Shown here: one piece after another, positions 24,971 through 50,446 of the stretch
Position numbering within the stretch: the stretch's first letter is position 1
Layout of the letters: each line of letters starts with the position of its first letter
Source: Ptychodera flava
Taxonomy: Eukaryota > Hemichordata > Enteropneusta > Ptychoderidae
Length of the DNA: 64,000 bases
Assembly (NCBI RefSeq): GCF_041260155.1
Contig: NC_091929.1
Span: forward strand, 41,109,744 to 41,173,743
Direction of reading: 5' to 3'
The notes under the pieces: generated by a model
What the model was told of the DNA's origin: nothing
The model's input: the letters and a program-made list of their open reading frames with translations, nothing else
Database searches by the model: none
Position numbers and translations under genes: made by a program

Positions 24971-26181
24971 CAGGATCATTCGCGATCGCACGGTGGTGAT
25001 TCCTTCAACGGTGAGCTCATTCTTTGTTTACGGAAATTACGTCATGTACCCTCGTTCGCTGCCAGGTATCTGGTTACGTCAAAGGGACGCCCGAGATGTT
25101 TTCCTAACTTGAAGAAGTGCTTTATTTGCATGAGGCAAGCAATATTTTTCATCTAAATCTCTATTAATATGATGTAATTATTTTGATTCGGGAGAAATGA
25201 TACACAAAAGTGATTTTATTAGTACCTTTAACTTGTTAATAATTTGCAACTACGTCGAGAACTGTTGGAAAATAAATATGTGTATGAATTTTGTGTAGCG
25301 CCGAATTTTGAAGAACAGACGACGGTACAAGTATTAATATATCAACTTTAAGGTCACTTGTTCATTTGTGTAATCAAGTGGCGTTAAAACGGTGTTATTT
25401 TTCTCATCTAAGGCTGCCATACGACCTTGTAGTGACATGCTCAGAATTTCACAACATGGAGTTGAGGTAGGGATACAACCCGTTCTCTCCATTACTGTAT
25501 TGTTGTTCAATTTAGGTATTATACAGGTCCAAATCTACAATATAATTCTTCATATGGAATCACACTTCTTACCTTTCAAAACGGAAAACTCCAGGCAGAA
25601 CGAAATACGCCTTCCCTCCTTCAACGACGTTGTCTTGTGCGATCACCAAATTCACTCGAGACAGAGATCGACAGTCTGTGGTTGTAGTACATAGGCCAGC
25701 TTCTTGGAACACCAACTGTAATTTTTCACCGTATGCTATATGTCGCAGCGTCACTTTGAGCTTCGAAAGTTCAAATTTAGAAAGGACAATTTTGAAAGCC
25801 GAAAGGTGATACATGCAGCTTATCAATATTTCGAGCCCCTTGTACTGTAGTAGCCTACTCAAGCTGTGTGGCAAATGCCAAATGTCATCTTCATTGTCTG
25901 ACCTGAGGAGGCTTTATTATTCACAAGTCCAAGAAAATCGTCATGACAAAATTGTTATAATATCAATTGTTTAAAGTGAAATCTTTGATTTCACAATTGT
26001 TTTCGAAAATTAAACAGTACTGATATATTGAAAGAAAAGACAATGTATTCAACCATGGTCAAAAAGAACATGTATCATATTTGTATGGATTCACATATTA
26101 TAATTGTTTCTTGTTTCATCTTCAGGTGACCCTGTAGAATTACGCAGATCTTACCCTTTTCGCTGAGCAGTTCACCTTAGA

Positions 26182-29100
26182 ATGGCCAACTCATTTATAC
26201 AGAAAGAACTGGAGGAGCTCAAGAAGAAATACGGAACAGATCTCCCCGGCAGTGAATTGATATCGTGCCATCCAGTGTCTGTCAGGATACGATTTGTGTT
26301 AGTATCATGGTGGCTTCACAGTCACTATTCACATAAACCACTTTGCTGCTTCACCACTTTGACCATCACCATTTGTCTCAAAAGTGACATTTCCCCCAAC
26401 CAGTTTGTACCAAATCCAACTCTTCTCAAATTCTGCCAGCAGTCATAATGATTTAATATTAATTTTGTTCCTGAAATGCATTTCCAATTTCAATTTGAAA
26501 TGCAGCTCTTTATTGGCAAAATGACTTTGGCACTAAAATGGTTAATCACATAGTAATACATAAAATTGCCTAACCCTTATTTTGCCAAGTTCATATGCCA
26601 CCATCAGGTCAAGTTATTTAAAACCAGGAGTCATAACAGTTTCCATTTGTTGTATTTTGACAAAAAATTAATATTTGAAGGCCTGTGAGTACATGTACTT
26701 AGACGCTGCAAGTATAATTTTTACCGACTGAACCTCTATAACATACCAAGCCAAGTAGGTGATTTGGTTTAAGTACCACATTTTATTGAGTCAGAAAATG
26801 AGAAAAAGTGATACAGTCAGGCAGGAGTTGGGTTAACTTTGAAAAAATCTAAGCAGAGGGCCAGACCATGTTCGTCAAAGATAATAGGATACTATATTCA
26901 TATAGGCAGTGCTGAGACGTTCAGCACTAGTTGCTTGATCAGCAACTATGACACAAAGTGAAAGAAATGCTTGAAAAATAAATGAAAACTTACAGCTAAT
27001 GGAGCTTTTTAACCCTTTCACCACCATGGTTTAGCCCAGACCAATTGTTACCAATGTTGATTATGGACCTGTTTACAGGGAATTGGGGGTGAAAAGGTTA
27101 ACTCTACTGAACAATAGTACTGAGGGTTGTGGATTTGATTACACTTGGTAACTCTGCTTTCAAGTTTCCACATATTCCCTGTTTTCTGTTTGCAGGAAAA
27201 CTCAGCATCGGCAGTTTGACGTGTGCGTACAGTTCTCTGAAAAGTATCCGACCACTCCCATCATTATAGAGTTGAAAAGTAAAACAATCCCGGAAAAACT
27301 ATTGGCTGGTTTAACAAATCTCAGTGATGAGGAAGCAAAGAAACTATTAGGAAAGCAACAGGTGAGTTTCTGACACACACGTGCAAATTCATTTGATGTT
27401 TAACCCTTTCACCACCATGGTTTGACCCAAACTCATTGTTATCATTGGTGTTTATGGACCTGCTTACAGGGAGTTAGGGGTGAAGAGGTTTTGTGATACT
27501 CTGACAAGTATTAAAGTTACTGCAATGAAACCATAACAAATACCATATTTTATGTGTGACGCATGAAGCAAAAGTGTTGACCCCAAGTAATAACCTGTCT
27601 GTTGCAGTTTTGAAATGTGTCTTTTTTGACACTTTTTGATAAATTTGTACCAGGAAAAATTATTACAGATCAACACTTTCTGAACCATCTTCATGCAATT
27701 TGCACATGTTTTGTCCTGCCACGACAGAAATCATACCTATTTGTGGTTAAACCAATCTTTTGGTACTTAGAAGAAGAGTAAGCATATAAAGTTTATATAT
27801 TCCTGTGTACAATTTTGTACACTGTGTGTGTTAAAGACAGGGTGGTAATCTCCATACATGAGAACCTGGGAATTTCATTTTGAGGGGAGAGGGGATTATC
27901 ACCAAACTCAGGAATTGCATTTCCAGTGCGACGACCCCCTTAGCCTGAACAACTTTCATTTATAAAACTTTGTTATCCTAGGTTCTACCAGTAATGAAAT
28001 TTCTGTGGCAGTTTCTGAATGACAATCCGTTCACGGTCTGCAGTGAGGAACTGAGCTACATCAAAAAGTCACTCATCACAGACAAAGATGAAATCAAAAC
28101 AAAACAGAAGTCAGGTGTCATCACCATGACGATTAATCAAGATAATTATTACTTTCAACTAAAATTTACAGTCCCTGAAGACTACCCTTGTACGCAAGTT
28201 AGGTGAGTGCTGTGACTTTTAAACTTTAACCTTTGACCTGTTGATGCTTTTATAGACTTCATCAGAGAGCAAGATGAATTCAACACCCAGTTTCTTTGTT
28301 CTTTGAGTTGTGTAACAATATTTCAAGAGTATGTGAATTGAATCCATCGCTGCATAAGCGCATTTTAGATTATATGGTGCAAAAGAGTAAAAATACATTC
28401 TTTTCATCATACTTTATCAACGTTTTATATCATTGCATCTTACAGCATAGAAGAAAGAGGTAACAATTTTCCAAAGCATTTCAGTACAGTATTTATAAGC
28501 CAGGCAGTGGAGTTAGCCAGACGGCAAATTCAACCTCCCCTGAAGAAAAAACCAAAGTGAGTAAAAAGCAATTCTCTTTCCACCTGAGCATTACATTTCA
28601 CAATGACTCCAAGAAATAGCAGTTTTTGTTAAGTTCGGTACTTTGGTAAATGTTACCGGGGTTCCCCAGTCATTTCACCAGGGTTACCCTTGGTATATCA
28701 ATGCAGTCATACTGGTGGACAACAGAAATTTTACCAGGGTTTCCAAGTAATTTACCAGTGTTTCCCAACCTTAGCAAAAACACTGAATAGTATGCCCAGT
28801 TCTCACAGAATTTGCAGTCATGTTTTGCAAAAGTTATATATCATGTAGTCAAAATCCATCCGTAGTCTTCATGTGGCTGGTAATTTTTAACAAAATGATT
28901 CTTACAGTAGTTAGAACTTGATTTTTCAACATTTTGAAATTACAGACGTAGAAAATGAAAGTCATACAGGGTGCAGCTTGGTAAAATAAAGTATTCACTA
29001 TTTCAGACCAAATTAAGGATGTCGAGCGGTATGCGCGCGTGGAATTTGTCACTTCCCATAGGATTACATGGAAATTTGCTGGAAAATCAATTTATACTAA

Positions 29101-31698
29101 TGTCATTTTCATGAAAATTTGCACAAAGCTCAGTCTAGAGAAATAAATAATACTGATCAAATAAAATTATATGGTCACCGCGCTAAATTTTTAGATAAAC
29201 AGCATCGAATTATTTCGTCCATAGAAAATGCATTGGTGAAAAACTGCTGACTCTGCATTTTTTCTCACAAATGGCAAAATTCATGGTCATTTATCTCACA
29301 AACGAGCGCGGTGACCCCTATATTTTATCACACATTTTGATAATACTTACAAAGGAGAATCCAAAAATTGACAATTTAGAGAAATGGCATTACTTTTAAT
29401 TTTACGATCGTACATCCTTAATAAATTGCGTTGGGTAGCTAATGCATTTTCAAAGTCATAGTTTGGTACACCTTGTCAATATGCTGAAAAATATTGCCAA
29501 AAATTGGTGACATGGCCTTCATAACATGAAGGGAACTGGTACAGTATAAATAATTGGTTCAGTCACAGTGTCACCAATGTGACGCAATACCTATATGTTT
29601 GATTTTTTGAAAGAAAGAGTTTGTGATGATGTTTTATCATGTACATAAAAATACATTATTACATGCCTCGTATATCGAACATCGCGCGCTCCATAGGATT
29701 CAATGGTAACTCGCCGATGACGTCGCGGGCCGCATAGTCATCACTGGACTGAAAGTGAACCGGAACTATTTTCAACTTGAAAACTTTTGGATTTAAAAGT
29801 CTTGAAATTTCATGTTTTGCACAGAAAATCCGGTTTTTGGAAAATTTCGCATAAAAATTTTGATAAACCGCATAACAGTAGTTTTAATATATCAATGCGC
29901 CATTCGAGGATGAAAATTGTTCTATTTTTAACCGTTTTTCGTCTAAAATGAAAATAAAGCATTTGACTATAATTTGCCAATAAACGTAAATATTTTTGGT
30001 GCAAACTGAGTAAGAGAGGCATGTAATAAAAACATTATAGCCCAAACATGGGACTATGTACCCTCGGGGCAGGAGACCATTTGCCCTCCTTACGTCGGGC
30101 AAATGGTCACCTACCCTCGGGCACATAGTCCCATGTTTGGGCTATAATATATAATATACTACTGTGGTATCACAGCATCTCTCATATTTTTTAGTTCATC
30201 TATGTCACCCCTTCAGCCCATTTTCACACAGTATATAAGTCCGACCACACCCATTAAGACAATGGTAGTTCACCCAAGTTGGGAGATTATATCCCAAACG
30301 TTATCAACAGGTTTTGAAAATTAGGTTTAAATAGGTAATATTTTCTGTCACTTATGTCATTCTCATTTCATTTTGCAGAGATCCTCCGTTTGAACCGAAA
30401 CCATCGTTAAAATTAGTAGCAGAATTTCTTGTCAAAGACTGTGTAAGACGCTACCCTAAAGAGCCTTGCCAGATTTGTAAAGAGAATGGATTTCCTCCAG
30501 ATCCAAAGGTATATTTGAAAGCTCAATAAAAAGGCAGTTAACTTCTGCCTAAACCAAGTGCATGCTTCACAGGCTAACCTAAAAAAATATTACACGCACT
30601 GGGCCGCTGGGACAAGTTTTCTCTGTCATGAACAGCGCCCTCAACGGGACTAAACTATTTGGTTGTATGCCCTGTGCATGAGAGTGACCTCCTTACGTGA
30701 TCTTATCAGCCCAGATTTTATAGTGCCAAAACTTTATCAATATTTTGATTTCTTGAGTTTTCATGACAAATAAATTGATTATTTACATTCAGAATTTTTG
30801 AGAGAGTTTGTAATGCACCAGATTTTATTCCAAAACTATTTTTAGAGTTATTACTGTCTTCATCAGTTTTTACGTTTGTTTCATGAACAGAGTGTTGTAA
30901 CAGATGAAAGCAGTGACAGATTTTTAGAGAGAGTTTACTGTGCTCATTTATACCATCGTGGCTGTCTTGATACCTATATGAAAACACCACCATTTACAGG
31001 TAAGCATTGTAATTATTAGTCTCGAACCAGAAATTTGGAAAAACCCTGTATCCCTTCAATGTGGTTTGATATCACTTGCTTGGATATGCGACTCCCATTG
31101 TGTATCATAAATATGCTAGATTTGCGTGCTCCTTTTAAGTCTTGGAATTTGAAAGTTGTTTTGGAATGTCCTTCAAGATACTTGACAAATTAAATTTACT
31201 TCTGGAAAGTCTTTGGTAGTGTTTGTTTTAAGTTATCCAAGGACATGATTTTTTACACAATTTCTTTGTAATAAATCCTGGAAAATAGCATTGGCTTGTG
31301 ACTTTGAGCATATGAATTCTGAAATTTAACATTCTTACCTAAAATGTACACAATGAAAAACACACCTAGTGTATTGTAGCCTATGCCTGAAAACTGACAA
31401 GCTGTGAAATTGGGTCTGGATATTTTCTTAAAATAGTGGTTGATCTTCACAAAAACAAGATGGTGTATAAAACAGAATCAAACAGACAATCATTGCTTTA
31501 GCGTCACTGTAATCTCATAGCTACATGTCTTTTGTCAATCTGTGATTCTTTCCGGTAGGTGGCAAACTATGCCCTGGATGTAAACAGAGGATATACCACG
31601 GTGAATGGAATATCACTCCAAAACTCGCAGAAGACAGATGGGCACATAAAGAAGCCAAGAGGAGAGAACTTGACGAAGTGGTGGACTTTCTTGAATAA
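26182..31698 (+). CDS. Tandem RWD-like domains plus RING-H2 finger protein (putative E3 ubiquitin ligase), complete
   Basis: Exons: 26182-26297, 27196-27361, 27982-28202, 28446-28556, 30379-30508, 30891-30999, 31559-31698. All phases agree, giving 330 residues. The exon 1 donor (gttagt at 26298) is the least certain junction. Residues 1-92 and about 100-195 each look like an RWD/UBC-like fold: strands, then a YP turn (FSEKYPTTP and VPEDYPCTQ), then a helix rich in Leu and Phe. Residues 235-292 form a RING of the C3H2C3 type: Cys235, Cys238, Cys265, His267, His270, Cys273, Cys289, Cys292. A basic linker (LKKKPK) precedes it, and a charged helix ends the protein. RWD plus RING is seen in ubiquitin ligases such as RNF14 and RNF25, and tandem RWD folds in FANCL, but the text matches none of these closely, so I give no symbol. 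A candidate poly(A) signal lies at 32066-32071. Confidence 0.85.
27009..27101. repeat. MITE family B, copy 3, in RWD/RING gene intron 1
   Basis: TTAA lies at both ends. The ends read CCCTTTCACCACCATGG and GGTGAAAAGG. It is the cleanest copy of the family and lies 94 bp before exon 2. Confidence 0.85.
27400..27491. repeat. MITE family B, copy 4, in RWD/RING gene intron 2
   Basis: The left end is TTAACCCTTTCACCACCATG; the right TTAA has decayed to GGTTTTG. It begins 38 bp after the exon 2 donor. Confidence 0.8.
29013..29421. repeat. MITE family D, TTAA-flanked, in RWD/RING gene intron 4
   Basis: TTAA at 29013-29016 and 29418-29421 flanks inverted ends GGATGTCGAGCG and CGATCGTACATCC. The interior repeats a GAGCGCGGTGACC / GGTCACCGCGC motif in opposite orientations (near 29172-29187 and 29303-29317), so internal arms are inverted too. 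Only one copy was found in the window. Confidence 0.7.
30034..30148. repeat. Near-perfect 115-bp hairpin element
   Basis: Two arms of about 52 bases (outer text ATTATAGCCCAAACATGGGA and its complement) surround a roughly 10-base centre (TCCTTACGTC). Only a few arm positions differ. It lies in intron 4 of the RWD/RING gene. It could be a small palindromic MITE; no second copy is in the window. Confidence 0.75.
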
Positions 31699-34600
31699 CA
31701 AAATTTTAAAATTCAATACAATAATATTACTTTCTTTTCAAAATACTGATTTATCTATTATTTTAGCTGACTGGTTACTTACACTGCAGGTAGTTTGGTG
31801 GTGAAATTGTCTGTAGTTCTACTGAAAGAAACATTTTCTTGCTGGCAACGTCTGCAAGCAAAGTGCAGTCTGAAGTCATTCATGAAATATGATAAGCATT
31901 CTATACGATATTGTATTGACATGAGCAATTAGTCTGCTGTGTTGAACTTCACTCTGTTCCACTGCTGATGTAGTGCTCTTCCCAGCAGATACTTACAAAT
32001 GAACTTTGGTCTACAAATGCAAAGTTACTTTTTAATGTTGATTTGTAGCTGAAGCTTGAGGCTACAATAAACTTTCAGTTTGCAGTTTGATGTACCCAGT
32101 TCTTTGCTCAAAGCAACCTTTGACAAAAGTCGACCTTTGCACTTTCAATTAACATACTGGTACGGCTGATTTAGATACAGAATCTTGTAAGAGGTGATTT
32201 CAGTGAAAAGATGCCGTGTCAGCAAAACTGATGAAGCTTTCATTTTACTCAATTTTTTTGGAGCAGTCTGTTTTTATTTACTTGCTTTATTTTATGCTCA
32301 CTGTTTCTACATAAGTCTTCGATCATTTGATCCAATTGCTTCAGTCACACTAGATGTGATTCTCATGAATTGATGTAAAATTATCACCGTGGACACTGCA
32401 ATCCAAATAATAAAAAAAATCTGTGAATCACAAATTCTGTGAAATTATTACTCTGCACTTATGTTTTTGAATCCTGTGAATTTGATTCAAAGAGACCACC
32501 AGCTTTTAATGGTAGACTGGTATCCTGAGGTCTGTATCCCCCATGTCAGTGAAATTTAGTTATGTCTACATGTAATAGCCTGCCAAGTCAACTTACACAG
32601 ACCACATGTCGGTGGACTGGAAGTCCTGAGCCGAGTACAAAGTACTTAAAGAGTGCTGTATGTAAGAAATCCTTTTTACCGACTACGCAGATGAAAAGCC
32701 CAGCAGGAAACAGGTTCAATCACATTCGTAAAGATGGTGGAATATTGGCAATGTGTTCCTCTGGAAGATTTTACTATCATGAAAATGTACACAGGTGTAT
32801 ATTCGGAGCATGGCAGATGTCACAATAAATTGCAATAGATTTATTACAGCAAATTTGAGTTCCTGTAATTTTTGCACTTGGCATTTTCACAATGAAAACC
32901 TAGCTTATGTTTTTGTATTCTTAAGCCAAAACAGAGTTATGTTTCTGCATCAAACAGACAGTAACTTCCTTAACCGTTTGAGCACTGTAATTTTTCTGCA
33001 AAAGTATCAGGGCAACATTTTACCAATTTTTATGAATTTTTCTGTAATTTTTTCCGTGATTTTAGACTAAATGGACATAAATTTTCATGGACTACACTTT
33101 TTGACCAAAAGTTTGGGAAAAATCTGAAAAAAATTGTCTACACATGAAAGAAATTGTTGGCCTTATATTGTATAAAGGCAACAAAAATTTACTTTGGCAC
33201 TCAAAGGGTTAAACGGCCGTGCATGTCCCAAATTTTACATCAGTCTGTACGCAGGATTGGCCGATGATACTGGCTGTTACCGACTCGTGTTTACCTATGT
33301 GCAATATATTTGTGTTACACAGATGAAAGACTACTTGATTTGAAAACAGTATTAGGTGGACATACAGAACTAAATTCAGTACCATTCTAATAGACTTGAC
33401 AGATTCTGTCATATGATGGAGGTCCTTCAGCGCCCTCGTTTGACCGAATCTGTCAGTCTACAGTTTTACATGTAAAGCTTATTCCAATGAGGGCTCAATC
33501 TTGTTTCAATGCCACATGAACAAGTTTAAAACTTTTAAACATATTTTTGTACTTCAGGAATGTACCACTGTATAACCATTTTCATATGTTAAAGGGAAAT
33601 TTGTCGAAACTGAGCTCAAAGGCTGATTAGGCCATACGACCAATGTAAATACTGTATTCAAGGTACGATGGGGATTGGTGAAAGTTAAAACATGTTTGTC
33701 ACAAAACATACATCATAAAATTTAATATTGCAGCTATATTGATGCGATGCATCTAGAAATCATGCATTAAATACATTGTAAACGAGAAAGTCGCACACGC
33801 GCAGTTTATGACCCCTCCTTTCAATTCTTTTTATTTCAAAGTCTCTATATCTCATGTCACAGTTGTACCGTACTGGATAAGCAGTACTAGGTACCATTGG
33901 TCATATCTGCAGAAACACAAGTTCATCGACTTTCAACATTTTATGTAAGTGTAAGATTTCAGTCGAAGGTCTGAATGTATCACCAACCAGAATGCCATTT
34001 ATTCATATCAGATTTATAATAATTGGCCGTGTCCCTTCTATAGCAGTAGAGGAGGAGAAAAACATACCAATAGATATCACCATAGTTTTAAATACTCCGT
34101 ATGGAGTTGCAACCCTCTATCGCAGGTTCAGTTTAGCCAACTTTCCAGATTTTGTATGTTACAGAAATGGAAAATGTCTGTGATGCTATCATGCTGTAAG
34201 CCCTAGTGAGTAGAAATGTCGGCCTGGATTTTAATTTTGAAATAATGATAAAAGTGTTAGTTGAAATAAATATAACACTAAAACAAAATGTTCTCTTTTT
34301 TGTTGCTTACTGTAAAAACAAAGACATAGATTTCTCTTAGCCTATCATCTTTGAAAAATAAAATTATTTTACAGTAAAATATTTAAACTGAGTTCAAAGA
34401 AACTATCATTTCTTTGTATGGTAACTGAATGTAAAAATATGGCAATTTTTTTCGGTATTCTGTAGGATGAATTAGCTTTTAAGTACACATGTAAAAATGA
34501 TGGAAACTTCATTTTCTGTGTACTTTAATGTCAGTCAAGAATTGTGCAAGTTGGAGGGTCTGTATATCTCATGCCAGATCAATATTCTGCCCTAGATTCA

Positions 34601-35038
34601 TTTGTCAAAAGAAATAATTTGCCAAATTTTGTGTCACAGACAGCCAACCACACATTGTCAGACATCCAACTACATGAATTGAGAAAACCCAAAATTCTGC
34701 AGGTAGGCTAAACGTGAGAAACCTGATGTTTTTCAAGGGATTTCAAGAATTGAAGTGAATTCTTTCTCAGATGACACTATTACAAGCATCTGTTGGCACA
34801 TCACAACTGAAAGACAACCATTCATTTTGGATAAATTCAAACTTTATTCTTGAATTCAACTGCCCGGTGCTGTAACAATTCTATTTTCAGACAATCACAT
34901 ACTCTGTGATATAAACATTTTCCCTGCAATGTTGGAAAAGAAACAAGAATCATTGCACAGTCTTTCCATCACTATTTTTACAAGTTACATATTTAAAATA
35001 TTTAAGACTTAAAAAAAAAAGATTTGCCTAAAAATTGT
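31699..35038. other. Tail-to-tail intergenic region between RWD/RING gene and PWP1
   Basis: Contains the 3' UTR of the RWD/RING gene (AATAAA at 32066-32071), a family A MITE at 32970-33212, and the PWP1 3' end (minus-strand AATAAA at 34843-34848, about 190 bp past its stop). The short open frames here show no family signature. Confidence 0.5.
32970..33212. repeat. MITE family A, copy 3
   Basis: TTAA lies at both ends. The ends read CCGTTTGAGCACTGTAA and TTGGCACTCAAAGGG. It is in the same orientation as copy 1 and shares its interior. About 20 bp longer than the other copies because of a small internal expansion. Confidence 0.8.
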
Positions 35039-48286
<13,248 letters not shown>

Positions 48287-48420
48287 TTCCAAACCCTCTG
48301 ACTAATTTACAAATTTCTTGATCTTCAATATGTGTTCACCACAGATGGGGTAAAACAGGTGTCTCTTGAATTGTAAGACAGACTGCATAAGAACTGGGGA
48401 AAAACATAAATATAACACTG

Positions 48421-48779
48421 TTAAGGTAGAACGCACCTCGGGACAGACATTCCGGACTCTCAAACTTTTACAATTCTCTTCTGATATACCACATGTGGGG
48501 GTCATTTTAAAGCTCTTGGAGAAAGAAAACTTTTCACCAGCTTAGTTTTTCGAAATTCGAAAATTTTTATTTTTCCTCATAGAGTTAACACAGGGATGGC
48601 GGCCATTTTGAATTTCTGATATCAGTAAATCTTGGGTAAATTGTTTCTCTAGTACCAAAATTTGCACAGTGACCCCCTATTTTTATTCTTGATTTTGAAA
48701 AAGAATGATTGAAAGATTCCTTGAGGAAAATTAGAGCAAAAGTTTAAGTCTTTCACCTTCGAGGTGCATACTACCTTAA
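48421..48779. repeat. MITE family C, complete reference copy
   Basis: A 359-bp element with TTAA at each end and inverted ends GGTAGAACGCACCTCG and CGAGGTGCATACTACC. The interior includes GGGATGGCGGCCATTTTG. It is the best preserved of about six copies in the window and serves as the family reference. It lies about 135 bp upstream of the PWP1 start codon. Confidence 0.85.
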
Positions 48780-49114
48780 CATTAGTGATTATGCATTACT
48801 TATTAAATTATACATATGGTGAAGCGCAAAATGGTGTTACGGATGAATCCCCTGTCAACCTCTACTTGTGGATGTGTGTCATTGTTATCATGTTGCTAAG
48901 TCAACCAACATCTCCTGCTATATATGAGGCTGGAGATCACAGTACAGGTAGTATCTTTAAACTGCTATGATGTATAGTGGATCTGTTGTGTGCACAACCA
49001 TCAGCCTACCTATACTTTAACAATCAATTGGTTGTCAAGGTTATCATAGTACCTGCTGTGCAGCAGGGGCCACGGTTTAATGGCTCTGTTGATAACATTC
49101 CTGCATATGCAGAT

Positions 49115-49240
49115 ATGTGTTGGCCAGGTCTAGCTGCATTACCGTAGCTCGAGGTTTTGCCTGGGTATTTGGGTTGGACGGCAAAACCAGATACCCAGGC
49201 AAAACCTCGAGCTACAGTACTGTAGCTAGGCCAGGTCAGG
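49115..49240. repeat. Long imperfect hairpin
   Basis: The inner arms GTAGCTCGAGGTTTTGCCTG and the complementary CAGGCAAAACCTCGAGCTAC are perfect for over 20 bp, and similarity extends outward through a less perfect CTAGCT-containing segment to about 50 bp per arm. The loop is about 15 bp. It may be a palindromic MITE. Confidence 0.75.
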
Positions 49241-49929
49241 TCCACAGTAGAAATGGATTCCTTATGTATGGGAAAACATTCCTGCTCGGTTTCAATTGAA
49301 CACATAAGAACTCTCTCGAAATCTTTAATTTCAATTTATAAACTGTTAATTTTTTTGGAAAAGGGACAGGTAAATGCCAATATAATGAGTGTCGATAAAT
49401 TTAAAGGAAAATACAGAAGCCATGCATAATAATACAATCGCGAAGACTCTGGCTGGCCGATTTTGCCACATATGATGACATAAAGTCTGATGATAAACAG
49501 AGTTGTTTCGCCTACAGCACCAAGGTTTATTACGTTTATCGCTTAAGTTATTGTTTATATTTTAACAAGTCATCGTGCATGATTTAATTTAACCTCTCAC
49601 TTACGTTTGGAAAACTCACATGGATATCTTCATTCGGTTTTATCCATCAACGCACGAAATGCACATGTTGCATGGTGAACTTTCGACCCGGTAGTGTTAA
49701 AGTAGTCATAAGCATTGTGGGTAATAATAAAAGAGAGCGCCGGCTTCATATAAGATAATGTCAAAAACCTATTGTGAATCTTTTCAACCCTTTATAAAGA
49801 AATTGATGCCTTCACATAAATGTAATTTACTCCTTCAAAGTTAATTCGGTCAAATTTAGTTGAAAGGGACTATGGACAACAAAAAATTTGTGACGTAATT
49901 TATGCACACGTAGACTTTCCCTTCGCCAT

Positions 49930-49962
49930 TTATACCACGTGATATTCTGCTGACGTCACCGA
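49930..49962 (-). promoter_or_regulatory. E-box and CRE pair, possible PWP1 promoter element
   Basis: CACGTG at 49936-49941 and TGACGTCA at 49951-49958 are full consensus sites 9 bp apart, 1.65 kb upstream of the PWP1 start codon. PWP1 is a growth-related gene, for which E-box control would be reasonable, but no transcription start is visible and the sites could be coincidental. Confidence 0.3.
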
Positions 49963-50446
49963 GGTATTATAGCAGTCTAAAACGGTGTAAGTACCGTGGT
50001 ACTTTTTGGGTCAATGGAGCGCCCACTTGCGTTGACCTCGCGTAGTTTCTGCAGATTGGGTATGACTATATGGTTGCTTCGATGTTGTGTACGGTGTGAG
50101 ATCAGGTAGCTAGCTAGCAGAACGTGTATGAACATTCCAAAATCATCGACAGTATAAGCTAGAGATTGCAGAAAAGGTCAGTTTGACTTTACAATAAGAT
50201 AAAAGAGATGTAATGTTGTCACCTCACGTAAATTGCGACACTCCCCCAACACAACCAGCAAAGGGAGTGGTAGGCAGCAATGTCTGACCGCAGCAATGTC
50301 TGACCTTTCATTTTAAACCTTCCCTAAACAACGGAGTATTATCGATTTACTCATCGTGCTCTGTTTACAAATTACATCGGACAACAGAACGAATACAATT
50401 AATAAGCTTTTCGAAACAGATGTAGTACCCTGTACAAATCGGTAAA

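Larger units (their letters stand above)
48287..50446. other. Upstream region of PWP1
   Basis: No coding exon supported. A possible acceptor (aaattagtcag) just before the PWP1 ATG suggests a noncoding 5' exon. The region contains a family C MITE (48421-48779), a short palindrome CCTGCTGTGCAGCAGG at about 49051-49066, and the hairpin at 49115-49240. Confidence 0.45.
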
